DNA of 18,183 nt from contig JAEDEB010000045.1 in assembly GCA_016293535.1 (NCBI GenBank), positions 1-18,183 on the forward strand, in the 5' to 3' direction. Both the position numbers and the translations under genes were made by a program. The notes beneath the pieces are model-generated. The model saw only the letters and a list, made by a program, of their open reading frames with translations. It was not told the DNA's origin and did no database searches. Shown in pieces: positions 1 through 7,377 of this stretch (the first letter of the stretch is position 1; each line of letters begins with the position of its first letter). Source of the stretch: Bacteroidales bacterium (GTDB lineage: Bacteria > Bacteroidota > Bacteroidia > Bacteroidales > UBA932).

Positions 1-2121
1 CTCGTTGAGGCGCTGTATGTCCTCGTCGAACCATATATCCTTGCCGCCTATGGTGGAAACGCCTTTGCTCTTGAGCTGTATGGCCTGGATAGGGGTCTTC
101 GCCACGAGGTTTCCGCGACTTGTCCTGCCCTTTATCGCCAGGGTCGAGAAGTCGTACTCGTCGCTGAGTTTCTTTAGCTTTGGACGTGCGCGCAGCCTTA
201 TCCTCACTGTCTCAGCCTCGCCGTTGTGGTTGACCGTGAACCATAGTATGCGGCTGCCTGGAGTGCCTGTGGTGATGTCGTATTCCTTGTCACGGGTGAC
301 AGAGGTGACAGCAAAGCGTTTGGCGTAGCTTACGCCGCTCGCTCCGTCCCTGTATATGCAGTTGTAGATGGTTCTGGTGTCGTTCCTGTCGAAAACGCCG
401 ACATACAGGAGGTCCTTCCCGTAGAAAGCCTTGTCGGAAATCTTCACTACCCTGTATTTTCCGTCCTTGGAGATGACTATGATTTCCGAGAGGTCGGAGC
501 AGTCACAGACGAATTCGCCGTTGTCCTCCTTCTTCAGGCTCATTCCAACGAAACCCTCTGCAAGGTTTGCGTAGAGCTTGGCATTGTTGCTGACCACCTT
601 GGTGGCGGCGATGGTCTCGAAGCTTGTGATTTCCGTCCTGCGGGGATGGTCGGCGCCGTATTTCTTCCTGAGGCCCTTGAACCAGTTGACGGTGTAGCGG
701 ACGATGTGTTCGAGGTCGTACTGGACCTGAGCCATTTCCTTTTCCAAGGCCTTGATTTTTTCGTCCATAGCCTTGGCGTCGAACTTCGAAATCTTGCGCA
801 CCGGCTTTTCCACAAGTCGGAGTATGTCCTCCATCAGGATTTCCTTGCGGAGCAGACCCTGATACTCCTTCATCCTTGTGAATACGTCCTTGAGCTGGTC
901 CTCCCAGGTCCGGGCCTCGTCGTTTTCGAGGAGCTTGTAGACCTTGTTCTCGAAGAATATCTTCTCGAGGGAGTTGTAGTGCCAGTCCTTCGTGAGCTCG
1001 TCCATCCTGATGTTCAATTCCCATTCGAGGAGATCCTTCGTGTGCATGGTGTCGAGCCTCAGAACGTCATCGACGCCGAGGAACTCCGGTTTGTGGTCCA
1101 CGATGACGCAGGCGTTCGGGGATATGGAGACCTCGCAGTCGGTGAAGGCGTAGAGCGCATCTATGGTCTTGTCCGGCGATACGTCGTTCGGCAGGTGTAT
1201 GACAATCTTTGCGACCTTGGTCGTGAGGTCGTCAATCTTCCTGATCTTTATCTTGCCCTTCTCCTTGGCCTTGATGATGGAGTCGCATAGGTTGCCGGTG
1301 GTCTTTCCGTATGGCACCTCCGTGATTTCTATGGTGTTCTTGTCAACCTTCTCGATTTTCGCACGGACCTTGACGACTCCGCCTCTTCTTCCGTTGTTGT
1401 ATTTGCTGCAGTCCACATATCCACCGGTCGGAAAGTCAGGATAGAGTTCGAACGGGCGTTCCTCCAGTATGGCTATGGATGCATCGATGAGTTCATTGAA
1501 ATTGTGGGGCAGAATCTTGGACGCGAGACCGACGGCTATGCCCTCGGCGCCCTGGGCGAGCAGGAGAGGGAATTTCACCGGGAGTTCGACCGGCTCGTCG
1601 AGCTTGCCGTCATAGGTGCGCATGAAATTGGTGGTCTTCGGGTTGAAGACGACCTCCTTCGCGAATTTTGAGAGGCGGCACTCTATGTATCGGCCTGCGG
1701 CATTCGGGTCTCCTGTTATGATGTTGCCCCAGTTACCCTGGGTGTCGATGAGCAGATTCTTCTGACCCAGTTGGACAAGTGCTCCGAAGATGGACTGGTC
1801 GCCGTGAGGATGGTAAGCCATCACCTGTCCGACAACCTTGGCCGCTTTGGTGAGGGTGCCGTCGTCGTTGACGTACATAGCCTGAAGCACGCGCCTCTGG
1901 ACCGGCTTGAGACCGTCCACAAGGTGCGGCACTGCCCTCTGGAGTATTACATATGAGGAGTAGTCGAGGAACCAGTCCTTGAACATCCCCGAGAGCTTGA
2001 ACTTGCGGCTGTGCTCCGAGAGAAGTTTGTCGAACCTGCCTTCCCTGACGTCTGCGAGTTTCTCATCCGCGGCATCCCCCGTGCCTTCCACAGGGATGTC
2101 CTGATCTTCCAATTCGTCCAT
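1..2121 (-). CDS. parC: DNA topoisomerase IV subunit A (ParC), C-terminus cut by window edge
   Basis: The frame is open from ATG at 2121 to the left window edge, giving the first 707 residues of a type IIA topoisomerase A subunit. This subunit, with ParE, cuts and passes DNA duplexes to unlink sister chromosomes. The N-terminal breakage-reunion domain is clear: HPHGD at residues 104-108, the catalytic tyrosine Y145 in AGRYIE, and the conserved PVKFPLLLAQGAEGIAVGL stretch after it. A coiled region and the start of a beta-propeller-like C-terminal domain follow. The text matches what I recall of the Bacteroides protein annotated gyrase/topoisomerase IV subunit A better than GyrA, so I call it ParC. 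The acidic N-terminal tail (about residues 1-20) is usual for that group. The residues at the quinolone-pocket positions are Q109 and G113 instead of Ser and an acidic residue. The gene begins 8 bases after era stops and is probably the last or a late gene of the exbB-led run. Confidence 0.93.
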   Translation of the reverse strand, partial: MDELEDQDIPVEGTGDAADEKLADVREGRFDKLLSEHSRKFKLSGMFKDWFLDYSSYVILQRAVPHLVDGLKPVQRRVLQAMYVNDDGTLTKAAKVVGQVMAYHPHGDQSIFGALVQLGQKNLLIDTQGNWGNIITGDPNAAGRYIECRLSKFAKEVVFNPKTTNFMRTYDGKLDEPVELPVKFPLLLAQGAEGIAVGLASKILPHNFNELIDASIAILEERPFELYPDFPTGGYVDCSKYNNGRRGGVVKVRAKIEKVDKNTIEITEVPYGKTTGNLCDSIIKAKEKGKIKIRKIDDLTTKVAKIVIHLPNDVSPDKTIDALYAFTDCEVSISPNACVIVDHKPEFLGVDDVLRLDTMHTKDLLEWELNIRMDELTKDWHYNSLEKIFFENKVYKLLENDEARTWEDQLKDVFTRMKEYQGLLRKEILMEDILRLVEKPVRKISKFDAKAMDEKIKALEKEMAQVQYDLEHIVRYTVNWFKGLRKKYGADHPRRTEITSFETIAATKVVSNNAKLYANLAEGFVGMSLKKEDNGEFVCDCSDLSEIIVISKDGKYRVVKISDKAFYGKDLLYVGVFDRNDTRTIYNCIYRDGASGVSYAKRFAVTSVTRDKEYDITTGTPGSRILWFTVNHNGEAETVRIRLRARPKLKKLSDEYDFSTLAIKGRTSRGNLVAKTPIQAIQLKSKGVSTIGGKDIWFDEDIQRLNE

Positions 2122-2129
2122 ACAGTGTC

Positions 2130-3026
2130 TTAGAATTCGTAACCAAACCTTTTGAGTTCCCTCCTGTTCTCGCGCCAGTCAGAATCGACCTTCACGAACA
2201 GGCTGAGGAAGACCTTGGTCTGGAAAAAGTCTTCCATATCGACGCGGGCTTCTGTCCCGACCTTCTTGAGGGAACTGCCTCCCTTTCCGATTATGATTCC
2301 CTTCTGGGAGTCGCGCATCACATATATGGTTGCGCGTATGTCGTAGCGTTCCTTTCCCTCCTTGAACTCGTCTATCTCGACCTGACAGGAGTACGGTATC
2401 TCCTGCGAGAAATTGAGGAAAATCTTCTCCCTTATGATTTCCGAGGCGAAGAATCTCATGTTCTTGTCCGTAAAGGTATCCTTGTCGTACCACGGAGGCG
2501 CGACAGGCAGGGCCGCCACTATGGATTCGAAGATGTTCTCAAGATTGAACTTCTCCTGAGCCGATGCCGGATAGATGACAGCCTTCGGGACCCTTTCCTT
2601 CCACCATGCCATCAGTTCCATCACCTTGTCCTGGGTGCTGATGTCTATCTTGTTGACAACTATGATGACAGGACATTCGATGCGGCTGAGCTTCTCCACA
2701 TACTCCTCGTTCTTGTCAGCCTTCTCGACCGTATCTGTGACGTAAAGTATCACGTCGGCATCGCCGAGGGCCTCGTCCACGAAATTGAGCATGTTCTTCT
2801 GGAGACGGTAGTTGGGCTTGAGTATTCCCGGGGTGTCGGAGTAGACTATCTGGTAGTCGTCCCCGTTCACTATGCCCATTATCCTGTGCCTGGTGGTCTG
2901 AGCCTTGGCCGTCACTATGGACAGACGCTCGCCCACGAGCGCATTCATAAGCGTGGATTTACCCACATTCGGGTTGCCGATTATGTTGACGAACCCGGCA
3001 CGGTGCCTGCTTCCGGAATCAGCCAT
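2130..3026 (-). CDS. era: GTPase Era
   Basis: This is a 298-residue protein of normal length for Era, the essential GTPase that binds 16S rRNA near its 3' end and helps 30S subunit maturation. All G motifs are visible: G1 GNPNVGKS (17-24), the TTRHRI switch (44-49), G3 DTPG (64-67), G4 NKID (125-128) and a G5-like SAQ. A C-terminal KH RNA-binding domain carries the IIIGKGGSSLKKVG loop. The start ATG overlaps the stop of the upstream pseudouridine synthase by one base (TAATG), which implies translational coupling. The stop lies 8 bases before parC. Nothing is odd in the protein itself. Pairing with an rRNA-modifying enzyme fits a shared ribosome-maturation role, although that is inference from neighbourhood. 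Confidence 0.97.
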   Translation of the reverse strand: MADSGSRHRAGFVNIIGNPNVGKSTLMNALVGERLSIVTAKAQTTRHRIMGIVNGDDYQIVYSDTPGILKPNYRLQKNMLNFVDEALGDADVILYVTDTVEKADKNEEYVEKLSRIECPVIIVVNKIDISTQDKVMELMAWWKERVPKAVIYPASAQEKFNLENIFESIVAALPVAPPWYDKDTFTDKNMRFFASEIIREKIFLNFSQEIPYSCQVEIDEFKEGKERYDIRATIYVMRDSQKGIIIGKGGSSLKKVGTEARVDMEDFFQTKVFLSLFVKVDSDWRENRRELKRFGYEF

Positions 3027-4438
3027 TACCTGTATGCTCCCATCTTGAGGATATTGACTTCACCTTCAGTGAGGTAGCGCCATCCTCCGCGTTTGATACC
3101 CTTCTTTGTAAGACCTGCGAAATAGACCCTGTCGAGGCCCTTCACGTCGTAGCCGAGGCTTTCGAAGATGCGTCGCACGATGCGGTTCTTGCCCGTGTGA
3201 ATCTCGATTCCGAGCTTCTTCTTGTCGTTCTCGTCTATGTACTGGAGGTCGTCGGCGGCAATGTCCCCGTCGGTGAGGGTCACTCCTGCGAGTATCTTGT
3301 CGTAATCCTCCTGCGAGAGTTCGCGGTCGAGGGTTACCTGATAGATCTTCTTCTTGTCATAGGAAGGGTGGGTGAGTTTCTCCGCGATGTCACCGTCGTT
3401 GGTGAACATCAGCACGCCCGTGGTGTTCTTGTCGAGGCGTCCCACTGCGAAAACCCTTGTGTTGCAGCCCTTCAGCAGGTCCATGACGGTCTTTTCCGCG
3501 TGAGGGTCGCTGGCCGTCGTGACATAGCCCTTAGGCTTGTTCATCACAATGTACACCTTTTCCTCGCCCTTGAGCCTTTCGCCGTTGAAGCGGATGTCGT
3601 CCGTGGCGGCATTCACCTTGCTTCCGAGTTCGGTGACAACCTCGCCGTTGACCGTAACCACACCCGCGAGGATGTAGTTGTCGGCTTCCCTGCGGGAGCA
3701 TATTCCCGAGTTGGCGATGTATTTGTTGAGACGAACTTCGTTCTTGATGGGAATGTTGATGAAATCGTTGTCCGAGTCCATCTCGTGGTCGAGGAGCGGA
3801 CGGTCGCTGATCATCCTGTTGATGCCCTCCTCGGCTGCCCTGTTCTGGTATTTGTTGAAAGGTTTCTTTTTGTTGAATCCGGGCCTTCCGCCGCCGTTCC
3901 CGTAGGACGGCCTGCGGCCTTCGCCTCCGTTACCGTATGCCGGCCTGCGTCCTTCGTTTCCGTTTCCGTAAGCTGGCCTGCGGCCTTCTCCTCCGTTTCC
4001 GTATGCCGGTCTCCTGTCGCCGAAGGATGACCTGTGTCCTTCCTGGTTGTATCCGCGGTCGCTGTTGTAACTGCGGTCGCTATTGTAACTGCGGTCGCTG
4101 TTGTATCCGCGTGAACTGTTGTAGCTGCGTCCTTCGCCGCCGTTCCCGTAGGATGGCCTGCGTCCTTCGTTACCGTAGGCTGACCTGCGACCTTCTCCTC
4201 CGTTTCCGTAGGCCGGTCTCCTGTCTCCATAGGATGATCTGTGTCCTTCTCCTCCGTTTCCGTAAGCCGGTCTCCTGTCACCGTAGGATGATCTATGTCC
4301 TTCCTGGTTGTAGCCGCGGTCGCTGCCGTAGTTTCTTGAGCCTGATGTCCGGTTTTCTCCGTAGTGGTTTCCTGAGTTAGAATTGCTGGCGCTGCGGCTT
4401 ATTCTCGGCCTGCGCACTTTACCGTTGTTGTTTTCCAT
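3026..4438 (-). CDS. rluB: RsuA/RluB-family rRNA pseudouridine synthase with long disordered N-terminal tail
   Basis: The 470-residue protein has two parts. Residues 1 to about 200 are a low-complexity tail rich in Gly, Arg, Tyr, Asn and Ser, built from repeats such as RRPAYGNGGEG and DRSYNS. Residues about 235-275 are an S4 RNA-binding domain (RLNKYIANSGICSRREAD). The catalytic domain follows, with the active-site Asp D336 in GRLDKNTTG and the conserved GKNRIVRR motif near 416-423. The family converts uridine to pseudouridine in rRNA. RluB (23S, near U2605) is my best guess over RsuA, RluE or RluF, but the exact target cannot be read from sequence. A GGGAGG motif at 4448-4453 sits 9 bases before the ATG. 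The gene lies 30 bases after tonB and overlaps era by one base. A basic, aromatic tail would suit RNA binding, but that is inference. Confidence 0.9.
   Translation of the reverse strand: MENNNGKVRRPRISRSASNSNSGNHYGENRTSGSRNYGSDRGYNQEGHRSSYGDRRPAYGNGGEGHRSSYGDRRPAYGNGGEGRRSAYGNEGRRPSYGNGGEGRSYNSSRGYNSDRSYNSDRSYNSDRGYNQEGHRSSFGDRRPAYGNGGEGRRPAYGNGNEGRRPAYGNGGEGRRPSYGNGGGRPGFNKKKPFNKYQNRAAEEGINRMISDRPLLDHEMDSDNDFINIPIKNEVRLNKYIANSGICSRREADNYILAGVVTVNGEVVTELGSKVNAATDDIRFNGERLKGEEKVYIVMNKPKGYVTTASDPHAEKTVMDLLKGCNTRVFAVGRLDKNTTGVLMFTNDGDIAEKLTHPSYDKKKIYQVTLDRELSQEDYDKILAGVTLTDGDIAADDLQYIDENDKKKLGIEIHTGKNRIVRRIFESLGYDVKGLDRVYFAGLTKKGIKRGGWRYLTEGEVNILKMGAYR
3887..4315 (-). repeat. Degenerate tandem repeats encoding the Gly/Arg/Tyr/Asn-rich tail of the pseudouridine synthase
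   Basis: This covers residues about 42-184 of the pseudouridine synthase. Two adjacent 54-base units (18 residues, RSSYGDRRPAYGNGGEGH-like) are nearly identical. A block of short SYNSDR units of 6 residues follows, and then several 10-11 residue RRPAYGNGGEG units. All unit lengths are multiples of three, so unit gain or loss would keep the reading frame. The repeats are visible at the DNA level as recurring CCGTAGGCCGG/CCTGCG-type words on the plus strand. Confidence 0.85.
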
Positions 4439-4468
4439 TTCCTTATGCCTCCCGGCAATTTTTGTGGT

Positions 4469-5254
4469 TTACTTGAGCTTGAATATATAAGTGATTCTTC
4501 CCTCCTGCTGTACAGGAGCATCTGGTTTTATGTTGAAATGTGTCTGCATGGCTGCCTTCCGGGCTTCGTTGAGAAGTGTCGGGTTCTGGGTCGTGGTGCC
4601 AACCTCTCCGGGTTCCGCCCTGGTCACTTCGCCGTTCTGGTTGACGAGTATCTTTACAACCACGATTCCTTCTTCCTGCACAGTGTAGCTTGGTACCTTA
4701 AGGCTGGTGTTAACCACAGTCCTGCCCTTGAGGTGGGCGTTAGCTTCCATATTGGCAGTTTCTGTCCTTGTATTTCCCGACGCGTGGCCTTCGCTGAGTC
4801 TGTCTGACGGCTCGGACGAGGTCTGCGGGGCGAGCGTATCCTTGTCCGTCTTGTTTTTGGCCGAGAAGAAAAGGGCGCGCTTGTTGATTTCCTTCTTGCG
4901 CTCCGGTTCGTTCACCTCCACGTCTCCGTCATCTCCGACGGTGCTTTCGGACGCAAGGTTCGCCTTTGTTCCCTTGATAGGTGCCTCTGACGCCTTTGCG
5001 AGTTGTATAGCCTTAGTCCTGTCCGGTTCCTCGACCCTCGGCCTGATTCCGTTGTGAATCTTAGGGACAGTCAGTTCGTTCTCCTGCTCGAACTCTATGA
5101 CTATGCTTTTCTCCTCTGGCGGGGGATAGATGTACTTGAGACCCGTGAAGCTTCCGCATACGACGACAACAACATGCGCGGCCACCGTAAGCACGATGCC
5201 CACAACCGTCGAAGTCCTGTCCGGCTTCACTTCATTGCGTCTCCAGCCTGCCAT
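4469..5254 (-). CDS. tonB: Energy transducer TonB-like protein
   Basis: The 261-residue protein has the TonB plan. It has a short basic cytoplasmic N-terminus and one membrane anchor at about residues 15-36 that contains a His (H27), the residue type used in TonB anchors to couple to ExbBD. A long charged periplasmic spacer with only a short Pro run (PPPEE at 44-48) comes next. The C-terminal TonB fold is at about 187-261, with the GIVVVKILVNQNGEV strand pair and an ending of the ITYIFKLK type. It would carry proton-motive energy from ExbB-ExbD to outer-membrane receptors, or act like TolA. The gene starts one base after the exbD stop, so the three proteins are almost certainly made together. 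The spacer lacks the long Pro-Lys repeats of E. coli TonB, which is common in Bacteroidetes homologues. The receptor partner cannot be assigned. Confidence 0.88.
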   Translation of the reverse strand: MAGWRRNEVKPDRTSTVVGIVLTVAAHVVVVVCGSFTGLKYIYPPPEEKSIVIEFEQENELTVPKIHNGIRPRVEEPDRTKAIQLAKASEAPIKGTKANLASESTVGDDGDVEVNEPERKKEINKRALFFSAKNKTDKDTLAPQTSSEPSDRLSEGHASGNTRTETANMEANAHLKGRTVVNTSLKVPSYTVQEEGIVVVKILVNQNGEVTRAEPGEVGTTTQNPTLLNEARKAAMQTHFNIKPDAPVQQEGRITYIFKLK

Positions 5255-5255
5255 C

Positions 5256-5663
5256 CTATTCCGGTGATGTGGCCATAATGACCTTGTAATGGTTTTTCTT
5301 CGCTATGTTCATCAGCGCAACGACCTCCTTTACCGGCACGGTCTCGTCCGCGTAGATGGAGAAGGTCGGGTCTTCCTCCCCGATGAGCAGGTCTATGAGC
5401 TCATCCTCGACTTCGCTGAACATCACCGGCGTCTGGCTGCCGTTGATGTGGTAGGAGTAGGTGCCGTTGTGCCAGTCCTTCACCGACACCGATACGGTAG
5501 CCTTGGCGGCCACCTGTCCTGTGCTCTTTGGAAGGAGGAGCTTCAGGGCGTTGGGATTGACGAGCGTCGAAGTCACCAGGAAGAAGATGAGCAGAAGGAA
5601 GACGACGTCCGTCATCGAGGACATCGAGAATCCCGCGTCTATCTTTGTAGTTCTCTTGATCAT
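5256..5663 (-). CDS. exbD: Biopolymer transport protein ExbD/TolR family
   Basis: This is a 135-residue protein of standard ExbD length. A short N-terminal cytoplasmic stretch precedes a single membrane helix (about residues 19-38) that starts with the conserved proton-pathway Asp, D19, in SMTDVVFLLLIFFLV. The rest is a small periplasmic domain. Together with ExbB it forms the proton-driven stator complex that energises TonB. The gene lies 21 bases after exbB and one base before tonB. Only one ExbD is present, whereas many Bacteroidetes cassettes carry two. TolR is an alternative label that sequence alone does not exclude. Confidence 0.93.
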   Translation of the reverse strand: MIKRTTKIDAGFSMSSMTDVVFLLLIFFLVTSTLVNPNALKLLLPKSTGQVAAKATVSVSVKDWHNGTYSYHINGSQTPVMFSEVEDELIDLLIGEEDPTFSIYADETVPVKEVVALMNIAKKNHYKVIMATSPE

Positions 5664-5684
5664 CTCTTGTCTGTTTTCCGGTCC

Positions 5685-6392
5685 TTACTGTTTGTCGGCC
5701 GGCTCGTTGAGCATATCCATGAACTCGATGGTGCTGTTCTCCATCTGGAATACGGCGTCAGATACCTTGGCCGTCAGGAAGTTGTAGGCAAAGTATGCGA
5801 CGATGCCGACCGCAAGACCTCCCACGGTCGTGACCATGGCCTGATAGATACCGCTCGAGAGCAGGGAGATGTCGATGTTGTTGCCTGCCTGGGCCATGTT
5901 GAAGAAGGCCTTGATCATACCGGTCACGGTGCCGAGGAATCCTATCATCGGGGCGCCGCCGGAAATCATGGCGAGGTAAGGCAGGCCCTTCTCGAGACGC
6001 TGTACTTCCACGTTGGCGGTATTCTCCACAGCAGACCTGATGTCTCCCAGAGGTCTTCCTATGCGCTCGACGCCCTTGAGCACGAGGCGTGCGACAGGGG
6101 AGTCATACTCTTCGCAACGGCTTGTCGCCGCCTTGATCTTGCCTTCGTGTATGAGGTCCCTGACCTCGGCGAGGAAACGTTTGTCCACATTGGCTGCCTT
6201 GCGGAGCATCCACCACTTCTGGCCGAAGATATAAACGGCAATGAGTGAGAGGATAAGGAGGACAATCATGAGCCAGCCGCCCTGCTTGCACATGTCGATG
6301 AGGGGCAGGGACATTTCCTGGGCCTGGGGTACTGCTTCGGACATTGCGGCTGCCGCTGCAGCGACTGTGTCCGTCTGGAGAAGTGTAATCAT
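5685..6392 (-). CDS. exbB: MotA/TolQ/ExbB proton-channel family protein
   Basis: The 235-residue protein has three predicted membrane helices at about 39-57, 141-163 and 185-205. The family signature GFLGTVTGM (151-159) is in helix 2 and TTVGGLAVGIVAY (188-200) is in helix 3, with the pore threonines present. A cytoplasmic loop separates helices 1 and 2. It is the channel subunit that uses the proton gradient to drive ExbD and TonB. An upstream in-frame ATG at 6437 would add 15 residues, but I chose 6392. The longer start would lie at or above the -7 promoter box (6426-6433), and the 6392 start gives the usual leader of about 25 nucleotides. It heads the run exbB-exbD-tonB-rluB-era-parC. Confidence 0.93.
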   Translation of the reverse strand: MITLLQTDTVAAAAAAMSEAVPQAQEMSLPLIDMCKQGGWLMIVLLILSLIAVYIFGQKWWMLRKAANVDKRFLAEVRDLIHEGKIKAATSRCEEYDSPVARLVLKGVERIGRPLGDIRSAVENTANVEVQRLEKGLPYLAMISGGAPMIGFLGTVTGMIKAFFNMAQAGNNIDISLLSSGIYQAMVTTVGGLAVGIVAYFAYNFLTAKVSDAVFQMENSTIEFMDMLNEPADKQ

Positions 6393-6425
6393 ATTTCTGT
6401 ATTCTTTGTTTTGCCTTTTAACCTG

Positions 6426-6457
6426 CAAATATAGCAAAACCTGCGGAATACAGCAAA
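6426..6457 (-). promoter_or_regulatory. Bacteroidetes-type sigma-ABfr promoter for the exbB-led operon
   Basis: Read on the minus strand, the -7 box is TATATTTG (6433 to 6426), an exact match to TAnnTTTG. A -33 TTTG is at 6457 to 6454, with a 20-base spacer, which is the expected distance. Transcription would begin about 6 to 8 bases further on, near 6419, giving a leader of about 25 bases before the exbB ATG at 6392. It lies between the truA hairpin and exbB, so the operon has its own promoter. Confidence 0.75.
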
Positions 6458-6481
6458 AATCAGACCTTGCAGAAGATTATT

Positions 6482-6510
6482 TGAAGATCGCTCCGATGGC
6501 GGACGCTTCA
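6482..6510 (-). terminator. Hairpin downstream of truA, possible terminator
   Basis: Starting 8 bases after the truA stop there is an 11-base-pair interrupted stem: TGAAG pairs with CTTCA at the base, CG with CG, and TCCG with CGGA around an ATGG/CCAT loop, with small bulges. The downstream stretch on the minus strand (AAATAATCTTCT) is AT-rich but lacks a strong run of T. It is placed where truA transcription should end, before the exbB promoter. The weak T-tract leaves room for read-through. Confidence 0.45.
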
Positions 6511-6518
6511 ATCATCGA

Positions 6519-7319
6519 TCAGTATTCGACCTTGGTGAGGAAGAGGGCGTGCCCCGGAACGGATTCGCCGGCGTCGCAGCGGGTCCCGTCGGCTATGAGT
6601 TCCGAAAACCAGGAGGGGTCGCGACGTCCTCTGCCGACGTCCACCAGCGAGCCCACTATTGCGCGGACCATGTTCCTCAGAAAGCGGTCAGCCCTGACTG
6701 TGAACACCAGATAGCCCCCGTCCGGGTATCCCATCATATCCACGTGGACGGGTCTGTACCTTTCCCACCGCGCGTAGCTTACGGTGCATATCGATGTCTT
6801 GTTGTTTCCGCCCGTCTTTTCGAAGCAGCTGAAATCGTGGGTGCCGAGCAGGCTGGCGCAGGCCTCGTTCATCCTGTCCATGTCGAGAGGATATCTGCAC
6901 CACCATGACCATTCCCCTATGAAGGGGTCTTTCGACAGATTTATGAAGTAGCGGTATTCCCGGCTTACAGCGCTGAAGCGGGCGTGCCAGTCCTGGCTGA
7001 ATGAGCCGTCGGCGGGGCGAGGGATTGCCGGCGCCGGGACGAGTTCGTGGACGGCGATGCTGACAGGGAGGATGGCATTCAATTTGCAGGCAAGCCGCTC
7101 CGGCTCAAGGAGCAGTTCACCTTCGGTGTCAAAGTGGAGGATATAGTTCACCGCATTGACTCCGGAGTCTGTCCTGCCCGCGCCTGTGACGCGTATGGCG
7201 GTCCCTAGAAGTGTCGATAGGCATCTTTCCACTTCGCCTTGGACGGTTGTTGCGTCGGGCTGGATCTGCCAGCCGCAGTATGGGGCGCCGTTGTAGGAAA
7301 GCCGGATGATGTAGCGCAT
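6519..7319 (-). CDS. truA: tRNA pseudouridine(38-40) synthase TruA
   Basis: The protein is 266 residues, normal for TruA, which makes pseudouridine at positions 38-40 of the tRNA anticodon arm. The start at 7319 (MRYIIRLSYNG) was chosen because it opens the conserved first strand of the fold. A longer frame reaching 7655 only runs back through the divergent moxR gene. The catalytic Asp is D51 in GAGRTDSGV. Later conserved segments include the FSAVSREYRYFI stretch and the RFLRNMVRAIVGSL helix. One oddity is GVN in place of the usual GVH just after the catalytic loop (N55). It is transcribed away from moxR. Confidence 0.95.
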   Translation of the reverse strand: MRYIIRLSYNGAPYCGWQIQPDATTVQGEVERCLSTLLGTAIRVTGAGRTDSGVNAVNYILHFDTEGELLLEPERLACKLNAILPVSIAVHELVPAPAIPRPADGSFSQDWHARFSAVSREYRYFINLSKDPFIGEWSWWCRYPLDMDRMNEACASLLGTHDFSCFEKTGGNNKTSICTVSYARWERYRPVHVDMMGYPDGGYLVFTVRADRFLRNMVRAIVGSLVDVGRGRRDPSWFSELIADGTRCDAGESVPGHALFLTKVEY

Positions 7320-7377
7320 CTTGGATGAGTTGTTTGAAGTGTTTGAAACAAATACAAAATTATCAAAAATATACGCA
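7320..7377. promoter_or_regulatory. Divergent intergenic region between truA and moxR
   Basis: These 58 AT-rich bases separate the two divergent genes. Read toward truA, two -7-like boxes occur: TAATTTTG (7362-7355) and TATTTTTG (7371-7364). The nearest -33-like TTTG (7398-7395) is 23 bases from the second box, longer than ideal. Read toward moxR, TTTG words occur at 7333-7336 and 7342-7345, but I find no convincing TAnnTTTG at the right distance, so the bat operon promoter is not resolved. No Shine-Dalgarno motif precedes moxR, only A/T-rich bases. Confidence 0.4.

Noticed and set aside
646..1290. Long plus-strand open frame opposite parC
   Set aside because: It is antisense to a clear topoisomerase frame, has a composition typical of a mirrored coding strand and no recognisable domain.
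3197..4030. 277-codon plus-strand frame opposite the pseudouridine synthase
   Set aside because: It is a shadow of the repeat-containing gene. Its Val/Leu/Arg-rich text comes from reading the complement of conserved codons.
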